NCBI GenBank assembly: GCA_023053545.1
Contig: JAKZAN010000001.1
Location: forward strand, 5,414,565 to 5,478,564
Length of the DNA: 64,000 bases
Source: Lepidurus packardi
Taxonomy: Eukaryota; Arthropoda; Branchiopoda; Notostraca; Triopsidae
Reading direction: 5' to 3'
Shown: in pieces, positions 1-10,165 of the stretch
Layout: each line of letters opens with the position of its first letter
Position numbering within the stretch: the stretch's first letter is position 1
Position numbers and translations under genes: made by a program
The notes under the pieces: generated by a model
What the model saw: the letters and a program-made list of their open reading frames with translations, nothing else
Told to the model about the DNA's origin: nothing
The model's database searches: none

Positions 1-3000
1 GTATCCAATTAACCCTCACTGCACACGCTATCACACAAAAAATAGTCTAATAAACCTTTCTCTTACGGTAGTTTTGAACACCAGAACGAAGAGAGAAGAT
101 CGTTTACCTTTACTACAATTTTTTTCGTGTAGCAATCTTAAGGCTGCTAATTATCTTCCATATCCTCTTGGTACAACCTTTATCACCTTCCAAGGGATTA
201 AAAATTCGAGATAAACGCTCAACCTGAATGGTTACTGCCCTTGATAAGTAATTCCCCTTTATTCAGGGTATAATTTTTCCAATGTTGGATACCGGGAGCC
301 ACAGTAACAGTAGCCAAGGTGCGAAGATTCCCACACTCAAGTCGCCGACACTCACTAACAATAACACGGCCTTTGCATGCATCAAGTTTCTATATACTCC
401 CATCTTTTTTATACAAAATAAGAAAAAAAATTTAATGCTAACGAACCAAAACACAGCAAAGCTTCATTACTGGTGAACCTCACACCATAACGAGTTTTTA
501 TGAATTTCCAATACCGTATACAAAAGCTCTCCCAGTTTGAATTGCCCTGTCTACCCAAAGAAAATATAATGTATTCCAATAGAGCAAGTTTCTTTGCGCA
601 CTACTGCTCGAGAGGATCACCATAAACTTGTCCAGCACTTCTTTTGTCTGTTGTTCCATAAGATGTACGAACCGTCTCGAGAGACGCCGGACGAGATGTC
701 CAGCAACATCAAGTAATCTCATCCGGGGCGTCAATTCCGAACACAATACTGTAGCCATAATTCCCTGACCCTCTCGCCATTTTCCCCAGAGGCCTATGGA
801 CAGGGTTGGATGCCTTTTGTTGCGAGAAACTTCGATAGTGCCATCATTTATTCGCGTCCTCAGTTTCTCTCTCTCTCTTGTCTTCCCTACGCGAGCAGGG
901 TAGCATGGGCAAACCGGGGTCCACGTGGCGGGGTACCGGCGGGCTTCTTTAGGGGAGGGCAGGCAGTACTAGGAGGGTTGTTTTACGTATTGCGACTGTG
1001 TCCTTAAATAACCGGAGCTCAAAGCCTCGGTTGAGCTTCAACGAAGCTCAGAATTTAAAAGACAACCAAGAGTCGGAACATACAAACACTGTGCTATGGT
1101 TTAAGCACTCGGCCGGAATAATTGCCTCCGTGTTTGCTGGATGGTTGCAATAAGGGATAAATGTAACATAACGAGTTTGCCATTGATTCTCTTGTTTTTT
1201 CGTTCGGTATATAATTTGTGAGTCTTGTTAACAAGCATCAGCTCGGATTTATACGTAACTATTGTGAAGCTATTTAAGAAAAAGAGAACGTGGTATTTTA
1301 ATAGGGGTTTCAAGTACTATTTTTTCGCTGGTTAGACATAGAGAAAGAATAACAGGAAGAATGATATTTGAGCCAGGATCGCAGGAAATACGTACAGCAT
1401 TGGCACCTTACTGAACTGGAAGCAGAAATAACTGGCGCAAACAGGATGTAGTTGTAATCTACGTTGCATACTTTAGAACACGTTAAACACGTATACGAGA
1501 ACAAAAAACAAAACTAATGTAAGTTCGCGATGTATTTAAAGAAAAAATAGGTTTCAAGGGAGAAACTTAAAGTATTTTGGCGTGTACCAGTCCCAGTGGC
1601 AATAATATTTAGCCAAGGAAATGCGAGTTTTTTAGCAAAGCTCGTCTTTTCATTATTTAATAACATGATATTCTTTTAATAACTTACTTGTTCAGTTTAT
1701 CCTTCAAATTTTCCTTTTGCAGTTCAGCGTACGTTAGTGTTATGCTTGCAAAGATTTACACTAATAACCATAACAACAGCTATCCTTAGATATACGTGTA
1801 GTTAATTAAAAAAACCAGACGATAAGTTTACAACTTAGAGTAACCTCATAGTTAATATATAGCGTATATGAATAGCCATTAGTATAGCTTATGGGGTGAA
1901 TAGTTACACGTTCGCTCAGGTGTAAGAAAAAAGGGATACTAATAAAGGGAGGAAGCAATTGGAGTCTGCAGCCGAGTCCCCAAATGGGACACTTATTCCC
2001 GTCTTGAAGATGGGAGCTTCGTTCAGAACTTGTGTAAGTTAGAAGTTCTTAAATGTTTGAGTTAATGAAGTGTCTCGCTTTTTAATGCCTCCCATTGATT
2101 AACTGTACGTCCCTTTATTCAGCGTCGGCGAACTATTCCCCGGCAAAATGACTACAGTAAAAGACTGGGGAGAAAATGAGACAACAATGAAAGCAACCCA
2201 TGGAAAATATAAAATCTTCTGTCTGTTTCCTTCACCCTGAAAGAAAGGCGTGTGCAGAAAATGTTCAACTAACGTAATCTCAAGAGTGTTTGTGGAATTT
2301 CTAACAACAATGTTATAAATAGTGTTGACGACTCTAAGCTTTTCAATATGGCAATATGCTTTGCAGTGAGAAGTGAGTCAATAACGTGTGTAAAGATAGT
2401 CCTAGTTCCACACCTGATTCCACTTAGTCATATCTGCAATAGATACCATACCACTGCCCAGATATCGTATCTTAAAGTGCGATAAGATTTAGCAGTTCGT
2501 TGTAAAATTGTTGCGCAAAGGTGTGTACAACAGCGAGAAAAAGTGAAAGAGGAACAAATCTCTCAACTGAACTAGCCAGTTCAACCCTAACTGCGTACCC
2601 TGCAGGATTAGAAGTACACGTACACAACGAAGTAAAAAACTATGGGTAGCAGTCATTCCAAGAAACACGCCATTACAGCGCCCCCACCTAAAGGAAAGGC
2701 GAAGGTGCAAACCCAGGATCCATCTCACAGGTATAGCAAGCTTGTCCTTTCTTAGAGAAAAGTGTATAGTTATTTAATTATATGCTTTGGTTCACTTAGA
2801 CGTGAAGTCGTACGGGCTAGTGATGGCACGGGAAGCTTACCAAATGTAACGCAGTCACGGCAGTAGTACTGGTGGAGAAATATAGATACTACAGAAGCTA
2901 TAATTTGCAGCTGTGTTTCATAAGTCAAGTGTGTTAAGAAGCTTGTAAGGAGCAGCGAAGAATTCAGTTTAACTGCTTTAAAATTAACCCAAACAAAGAA

Positions 3001-3350
3001 TACCCAACATGTCCATGACAAACAAATCCCAATGTGTGCACGATCCCTTTTCCACAGGAAATGACTTTCGATGATAGCAATCTGGCTAAAGATAAAGGGT
3101 GTATATATAATAAATTAACAGATAATTACAGTCTCGTGTTCAATGACATCGAGTGAAATATCTTTTAAGCACCTTTACTAGGAAAATAACACGGAACCAA
3201 GATTTATAGGTAACAAAAGCTAGGAAGTCAGAATCAACGAACTAAATGATCGAATGCGAGTATCTATGTTTCAATATAGCAAAAATACAAGGCCAAATTA
3301 AGAAAAACAACTTAAAAATGTCATCATAAGTTAAAAGACTTAATTTTATC
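1..3350. other. AT-rich intergenic DNA, no gene recognised
   Basis: No open reading frame here exceeds about 86 codons, none resembles a known family, and none is flanked by convincing splice sites in frame. The sequence is AT-rich with scattered short A and T tracts. I see no RNA gene or long repeat. Confidence 0.6.
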
Positions 3351-3353
3351 TAG

Positions 3354-3660
3354 CTTTACTGGACCCATATACTTTCAATCTAGGAATGACTTCAACGTTC
3401 GAATAGCTAATCGCTTTTGCAACGAGATAACTTTAGGAAATCGTAATGATATAAAATTGTAAAAAAAATTTAATGATGATAATTTTCTTGACGTGCCTCT
3501 AATCTTCAAAACCATTTAAATACGACGATCATACTATTAGCAAGTTTATTTCCAAAATTGATTACCTATTACCTTTATCCTGACCTGTTTTATCCCTGGT
3601 GAAATGTCACGCTGGTAAAACCAAGTACGGGAGGACTCTATAAAGCTACAGTTAAGTTTC
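3354..3660. repeat. Mosaic repeat family, blocks A, B and C
   Basis: Three adjoining blocks recur elsewhere in the window as diverged direct copies. Block A (3354-3432) matches 6033-6114; both contain GGACC, TACTTTCA, TAGGAATGA and CGTTCGAA in the same order. Block B (3482-3570) matches 6687-6773, sharing TTTTCTTG-CGTGCCT and ATCATACTATTAGC. Block C (3580-3660) matches 8836-8920, sharing CCCTGGTGAAA-GTCAC and GGGAGGA-TCTATAAA. No protein is encoded, so this is probably an old dispersed or tandem repeat; its class is unknown. Confidence 0.6.
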
Positions 3661-3762
3661 TTAAGTTGGTTTGCAATAAAAGTCAACGAAAGTTGGACTT
3701 TCGTATCTTTGCTTCTTGAGCGTCTAGATGGGCTTACAATTAAATGCCTCATGGAAAAAAGA

Positions 3763-4325
3763 GTTTAAACTAGGAAATCGCCGAATGACAAGCAGATAAG
3801 TCCATAACACGTACTTGTATCTTGCCCTTTTGCATAACTCGAGATCCGCTCCTGAAAACCAGTGGGCAAGTTTCGGTTCGGCTTACCAACCATGACCCAA
3901 GGCAATGGGACCGCAAATGGTAGTTTGGGCTATACGGGAACCGCTTGCTGCCTGGCCTACAGCGGGGCCCGCAAGTCACGGATCAACGGAAGAGTCAGTT
4001 GTTGTTTTTGTGATTGAGCTTGTAAATTAACCAAAAAAAACCCAACAATATAGACTTGCTTGAGCATTCAAAAGAAATTCAATTCTATCGTCCCCTTGGT
4101 TCCTGGGGTCGATTTTCGATGCGCCTATAGGAAAAGCGTTGGCTCTTTGGCCAGCCGTCCCCTAATGTTATTGGAATTTGTAGGAAACGGAGCCTATTCC
4201 GCTAAAAAGTTGATTACTCAGTTAATATAAGTAATTGAAATTAAGTTCTTCATAAAAAACTTGTAACTTAGTCTGTTCCATAACATGTCTTTTTTTTTAA
4301 TTTTGCAAACGCTTTACCCTTTTAA
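3763..4325 (+). mobile_element. TTAA-ended element, copy 1 (one-armed)
   Basis: This is a diverged copy of the repeat best preserved at 14325-15217. A GC-rich centre (about 3775-4000) is followed by one long arm that ends at TTAA (4322-4325), after a CCCTTTTAA terminus. The matching left arm is absent or reduced to a few bases. The central segment lies in the same orientation as in the 16386 copy and opposite to the 8105 and 14325 copies. No transposase is encoded. It lies between blocks of the mosaic repeat (C before, D after), which suggests insertion into that repeat. Confidence 0.65.
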
Positions 4326-4684
4326 GGGAAAACTCCCCATATAAACGAATTAACACTTCTAGCTAACTTCCACAAATTCCCCGCAGAACTAGACGTATAT
4401 AGGAGCCTTTTCTCCGTCTTCGAATCTCACTCGGTCAAAGATCGCATGAGGTCTACGAGGCTTGGGCGTGCATACTTTCCGAATGAAACGGACAACCGAA
4501 CGCAATTTGATTTAGCAGTTGGCTGGTTATCGTTGCCGCGACAACAAAACACTCCGACCGTAAATTACACCAGATTGTTGCATTTTAAATATTACTGTTG
4601 ATTATTCAAGGGGTATTCTTCTACATCATGGCGAATAAGATCCAGTATACATTAAAGCCAGACACGAGGAATAACGCAAAGCCG

Positions 4685-4842
4685 GGCTACCGAATACAGG
4701 TTTGCATTAGCTATCGTGTTGCAGTCACTTGAATAGTTATTGTGTCCTAAAGTCCTGACGGAAGTGGCCCTAGTGAAAAAAACCCAACGTGCACTCAGCC
4801 ACCCCTTGGAGACCAAACACCAGGAGCAGCGATACGTTAAAT
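4685..4842. repeat. Mosaic repeat family, block D
   Basis: This block matches 6510-6687 in the same orientation. Shared words in order include GGTTTGC, ATCGTGTT, TTGTGT, AAACACCAGGAGC and ACGTTAA. The copies are clearly diverged. Confidence 0.55.
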
Positions 4843-4844
4843 TC

Positions 4845-6030
4845 CTATGTTCTGATATAACATATTGCTGTGTCTTTTTAATAGCTAGCTCCAACTATCA
4901 TCCATCTTAACCGTATTATTTCGTTCTCAGACTTAACATTCTGTAAATGTTTTCCTCGCCTTTAAATATTGCGAGAACGCATTGCTAAAGCAATTTGGAG
5001 TTTAGTTAAAAAATAACTAGGAATCTTTAATCATATCTACCATTTTCTTGAAATGCAACTCGCTTCGGGAGTTAGAACCCGGTTAGCTTTTGAGAACGGA
5101 ATAGGAAATCCGAAAAAACACATTTACTGATAAATTACTCACTGCCTACCAATAAATACCTTTGTTTAAATACAAAATCATCTTCGCAAAAAAGCACCAT
5201 AATAAACCAAAAATAAACTGTTTGTAGCTAAATCTATCACGAATAATTATCTCAATTTTCAGCAACAAGACTAAGTGTTTTTTGGATCTTATCCATAGGT
5301 GATAACGAATGAAATTTTCTTCTAATTTGTGATTTCGAATATCCATTGCAGGGTTAGAAATCAACTGATCGTGTAGAATCATTCAAATCTGCTGAAATAA
5401 AGCCGGTCTTTACTATTTATGTGTATTTAATAGTAGGTATACATATTCAAATAATAATAGGGTATACATCCTAAGATATGCCTCTAAGAGAGTGGAATTC
5501 TAGCTAAGATAATTATACCTTAGGCAGAATTATACTCTCGATTTAACTTGGCATGGAACAACCATATACCACTGTTACGGATCAAAATAACGTCCTTAAC
5601 AAGTAGCTTCAGCTAAAAGGTGATACTATCAAGTCAACTGGCTTTAGTGGAAAGATGATGTATTGATGCTCGTTGTGAACTGTATTGATGTTCGTTTTGG
5701 ACTGTATTGGACTGTCTTAAACATGGGATATATATAGTCAATGTTCAGTCGTATAGTTAACTTCAGAAGTGATGATTCTCCAAAAGGTCAGATAATGTCT
5801 TAGTCTCATGGTTATCGATGACAAGAAGAAATGCAAAGGTCAAGTCACAGTGTAGGTCTCTTCAATTAACCGTATAACGGAGTCATGGGTCAAGGTTCAT
5901 ACATACAAGTCTTTTATCCTTCCGGGGCAATCCGGAACAACCACTATGCTGTTCACTATTCATTTATGGAAAAAATAAAGGCATACCTTATCACTAAACA
6001 GCTGATGTTTCTCTGATAGTAATTTTCATT
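4845..6030. other. AT-rich intergenic DNA
   Basis: No gene is recognised. The only structure noted is the short 22-bp tandem repeat described separately. Confidence 0.55.
5659..5715. repeat. 22-bp tandem repeat, about 2.5 units
   Basis: Units start at 5659, 5681 and 5703. Each begins TGTATTG; the first two continue GATG-TCGTT and differ at a few bases. The third is partial. Confidence 0.75.
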
Positions 6031-6032
6031 AG

Positions 6033-6773
6033 ATTTTACTGGACCTTTATACTTTCATTGTAGGAATGATTTTAACGTTCGAACGTCTAATCGCTTTTTG
6101 CAAACGAGATAAACGAAATACATCACTGAAGGCCAAATTCCAAAGCACGGACTTCCCACGGACATTACTCCCCATAAAAATGTTTCGAAGCCTATATAAA
6201 CTATCTTTCCCTTTCTTGCTCTTCAGTCTTTTGCTACATTCGCTAAGGGAATCCAAGAGGCTTGGACATGTAGTGAGGCTTCCGTGTGCGTTTAATATTC
6301 TGGCTGGAATTAAAACCAAACGGAGTTTAACTCAGTGGAAGATACATTAGTTCTGACTACGCTCTGACGCAGTAATTTAAAGACTAAAAAAAAGCACTGT
6401 ATTGAAATGCTTTTCGATCTTATTAGAGGGTTTTTGTCCAGTAGCCATGGGTCAAGGAATTTCCACTAATTCCAATTACCCAAATAGTATTAATCTGGAT
6501 TGTCAAGAGTCGGCGGGGGCGACACCGAATTACAGCGATTATAGGTTTGCCGTAATTATCGTGTTTGCGTAGCTTTTCTTGTTGTCAATTCATTGTGTTT
6601 TAAAGGCCTTATGGACAAGACTTGAATTATGGAAAACCACCATCCTCTAGCTCAAATTGCGAAACACCAGGAGCCGCGAAACGTTAATTTTCTTGGCGTG
6701 CCTGTAATATTCAAAACCACTTGAATACTATCATACTATTAGCTAGTTTATTCCCAAAATTTAATATCTATTC
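6033..6773. repeat. Mosaic repeat family, second locus (blocks A, D, B)
   Basis: Block A lies at 6033-6114, block D at 6510-6687 and block B at 6687-6773. D joins B directly here, whereas at 3.35-4.85 kb the order is A, B, C, then D. This would fit a tandemly repeated unit sampled in different registers, or later rearrangement. A weaker similarity, with GAGGCTTGG in common, joins about 4450 and 6260. Confidence 0.55.
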
Positions 6774-7320
6774 AGTGATAATAATATAGTAAGAACCCTT
6801 CGTTTAAAGCAAACTGTATAATCTATATAAAAATAGAAAATATTTTACATCTGCTACAATTTCTTTTAAAGAAAACTCGACAAATTTTGTATTTTAAAGT
6901 TTCTTTAATATCAGCGTGGCCCTATCCAAAAGAGATGGCTGAAATCCAATTATGTTGTCAGTAACGAAAAAGAAAGGAAAAGACCGCAGCAACTCTCGCT
7001 AATATCGAATACACGTAGCCCAGGTAAGCAGGTAAGCATGAGCAATTCAGCAAAACCATGTGTTTTAAAGACCTGTCCGCGAAGGTTTCGCCAATATGAA
7101 AGTCGACAGTCCCAATTAATTCAAGTTCAAACAACCGAATCCCTTGAGTACCTAAGCTTTTATTCTGTATTCCTTATCCAATATTTTTGTATACCGGAAT
7201 ACCCAGAAAAAATAAATCTTTCGAGTTGACCAACTTGTTATCCTAACCGAAGATCAAACGGGGTGCCTTCATGGTGCCCCACACAAACCCAACCAAGCTT
7301 AGGTGAATTATATTTGTTTG

Positions 7321-7388
7321 CTTATTATCACAACTTAAGATAAATTTAAGCTTTACATCTTACATTTATCTTAAGTTGTGATAATAAG
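7321..7388. repeat. Perfect 25-bp inverted repeat with 18-nt loop
   Basis: The left arm 7321-7345 begins CTTATTATCACAACTTAAG. The right arm 7364-7388 is its exact reverse complement. The spacer at 7346-7363 is 18 bases. All 25 positions pair. It could be a hairpin RNA precursor, a tiny transposon relic or a replication-derived palindrome; no flanking duplication is evident. Confidence 0.95.
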
Positions 7389-8075
7389 TCCAAAGCATAA
7401 TGTCCACAGCATTTATTTGCAAAAGGTTAACTGTTAATAAAGGGTATGTTGTTTTACTATCGGATGTTGTTCGGGCGAAACGAAGTGCATATTAACTTTT
7501 ACCCTTTCTTCCGAAAATCCAGATGTACGGAGCTCAAGAAAGACGTAACTAACATGCAACTAGGCTGGAAACTGGCTCCTACGATTGACAGGCCAGAAAA
7601 GGGGTAGGCTACCTTTTGCATGGGCCCCCCCGTAGGACGATTTATGACTGACAAAAAGCAGACTTCGCACGTTTCTAGACGTTGCAAATTTTTAACTGAC
7701 CAATGACAACGACTAACGACAAAGACTTCAGCCTAGTATAACTTTAATTAATATGAAGAATACAGAGAGTTCTTGCTCGACGTTTGACGTGTGTACACCA
7801 AGAGTCTTAACTTTACTGTTACGTAAAAGCCTTCAACGTAGCAAAGCTCCAAGTTCAGTGATTTAAGCTAAGTTAGATTCCTTTCAGGAACCAGCACAGT
7901 CCTTCCAGTTTAAAGGCTGTGAGTTCATAAAGTTAATCTAGGGAACTTGAGCTTAAGTCTAGTCCTCCTAAACAGATGTCATGATAATAACCACATCCTT
8001 TGCGGAAAACTACTTGAAATCTAACTAAGTTAATATTAGAAGGGTCCTCTTACTAGTGTAGTAATACTTAAATGT

Positions 8076-8087
8076 GGGGGGGGGGGG
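8076..8087 (+). repeat. G12 homopolymer
   Basis: This is an uninterrupted run of 12 G just upstream of the second TTAA-ended element. Confidence 0.9.
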
Positions 8088-8104
8088 ACGTTGCCTAATG
8101 GTGC

Positions 8105-8636
8105 GCAGAGCTCAATTATAAAAAAATTACTTTCTACGCGACGTGCCTTTCGGGCTCCGTTGTACCCACGCAGCAAGCGTACCACACATAGTCGGACCCG
8201 CCGTTCGGTCCCATTGCCAAGAAATGGGCTATCGGTTGCGAAGCCGAACCGAAACTTACCTAAACGCTCTCAGGCGCGGCTCCCGGTAGGATGGCAAGAT
8301 ACAGCAATCGGTGATATTTTATTTGAGTTTTTAAATTAACCGAAGCACCTACATACTTGTTTGAGCAAAAGAAAGATAATGGTACTTTCCCTATGAGTCC
8401 AGGGATCGATTTCAATGCGTTCATAGATAAACGCGCTAGGCCGTCGTCCAGCTGTTCCCCAATGTTATAAGGGTAGGAAAATTGGAAATTTGGTGGAAAA
8501 GAGCAGAGCTTATTCCGATAAACAATTAATTACTCGGTTACTATGCATAGTTGACAAGGGTTCTTCAGCCAGAACACTTCATTTGATCGGTCCTATAAAA
8601 TATTTTTTTCCTCTTGAAACCTTAGTACCCCTTTAA
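8105..8636 (+). mobile_element. TTAA-ended element, copy 2 (one-armed)
   Basis: The GC-rich centre (about 8130-8315) is followed by the long right arm, ending CCCCTTTAA with TTAA at 8633-8636. Only the innermost part of a left arm is visible (an A-rich tract before TTAC near 8125-8134). Centre orientation matches the 14325 copy and is opposite to the 3763 and 16386 copies. The open frame through the centre is not conserved as protein between copies. Confidence 0.7.
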
Positions 8637-8835
8637 AGGCGAGTAAACAAAGATTTTAATTTTAGACTCTTCAAAGTTTTGGAAGAAGTTTTGGGACCAG
8701 TTTGAACCCTACACCATACCATCACAAATTAAGTGCCTGAAGACACTGGAACAATTAGTTTCCCCAAAAGTACACTGTGATAATAGCCGTGAGGCAACCC
8801 ACTAAAACGGTCGATAAAGTATTACGTACTAAACT

Positions 8836-8920
8836 TTTCCTGACTCGCTTTCCCCCTGGTGAAACGTCACGGTGTTAATACCGAAGTCCGGGAGGATTCT
8901 ATAAAACTACTTGGTTAAAT
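8836..8920. repeat. Mosaic repeat family, block C (second copy)
   Basis: This is a direct, diverged match to 3580-3660, sharing CCTGGTGAAA-GTCAC, GGGAGGA and TCTATAAA at the same spacing. Confidence 0.6.
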
Positions 8921-9505
8921 TTGTTAGAAGCCTTTGTGGGGAAATTCGATCGTCTTGTTGCGTGGAAAGATTTTTCCCTTTCAGCTCATGAAATAAAGTA
9001 AAGTTGAAATTGAATTGGTTGCGTTGAATCAAAACTTCAATCTCCTTTGCTTCCCAGCTCCTCTTTTGGACCCACTCTGTATCTACATGTACATGTTGAA
9101 ACAGCAACAACATTCGCTAAAATATCTCTCGAAAGATAAATATTGCACGCTCACAATTCTTTTAATCAAAAGCTCAGCATAAGAAAAAACCGGACAGGAA
9201 ATTCTTAGTCAGTAAAATCCAGAACCAATTCCTGTCAATACGCGAAGCAAAAAATCTGTATTATTTTTACGCTTCAATAAAAGCCAAGTGGCAAGAAGCT
9301 GTTCCCATTCACTGGCAGATTGGTAGCCACGAATTCCCTAGTCGTCAGGGAGAGGAAAGAAACTTCGGTCTACCGCCTCTACCGGTCTAAGGCTAGAAAT
9401 TGGTGGAGTAAATAGCCTGAGGCTACGCGTTCCACTGGACGTCACTAAGCTTCCTTTGCTTGCGAAAGGGTTCCGCTTTACCTATTAATGTACAGTAGTT
9501 ACAGT

Positions 9506-9526
9506 AAAAAAAAAAAAAAAAAAAAA
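9506..9526 (+). repeat. A21 tract, possible retroposon tail
   Basis: An uninterrupted run of 21 A. It could be the tail of a retroposed sequence on the plus strand whose body would lie just upstream, but I found neither a target-site duplication nor clear internal promoter boxes. Confidence 0.85.
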
Positions 9527-9752
9527 CTTTGAAGGGCACTGAGGCTGATTCGCCTTCCAATAATTTTAAAGTCAATTAAGGCCATAAACTTAGAGAGATT
9601 ATAGTCAATTAAAATCAGAAATTTTGCCGAATACAGGCTTTAGAGTAAGAAACGCTTACTAACTCGAAAGAAGATCTTTTCGCGGTCACCGTAGAAGTCA
9701 AATATATCTCCCAGTACAAACGATAAAAAAGTCTTTGTAGTTTCCGTTCTCT

Positions 9753-9758
9753 TTTATT
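9753..9758 (-). terminator. Possible distal poly(A) signal of the receptor gene
   Basis: AATAAA on the minus strand, about 410 bases past the stop codon at 10166. It is an alternative to the hexamer that overlaps the end of the coding region. Confidence 0.3.
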
Positions 9759-10165
9759 CCAGCAAATTTTTGAAAGAGGAATTGGAAATTGGGAATGGCA
9801 AAGGCACGTGTTCTGTTTTTTTCTTTAAAATAAAATGTTAAAAAATGGTCTATCCCAAGAGAAAAGAAATAAATTATGAAATTAAGTTTAGTGCAGCCAA
9901 ACAACAAAAAGGAGGAACAGGATATATATACACAGTGGCACACAGTGTTTGTTCAACAATTGAAATGTCAATATGGTTGTCAAGGATATCTCCACATCGT
10001 GAAGTATGGGTGCGGGGAAAAGGGGGTGGTGGGGTAAAAATCGAAAGGGTTTTCTGATATGACGCTCACGCCTTCTTTTCTTAAAAAAGTACCCCTTTAG
10101 TACAATGGCTTTCTCTTAAGCGTACCGCGAGTCAATTGTTGACGAGTACAAAAGCCCCCGTTTTT

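Larger units (their letters stand above)
6775..8104. other. Gene-free stretch with one hairpin
   Basis: No coding region is recognised. The stretch contains the perfect inverted repeat at 7321-7388 and a run of 12 G at 8076-8087, listed separately. Confidence 0.55.
8920..10165. other. Intergenic region downstream of the receptor gene
   Basis: No second gene is recognised. The stretch holds an A21 tract at 9506-9526 and, on the minus strand, a possible distal poly(A) signal of the receptor gene at 9753-9758. Confidence 0.5.
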
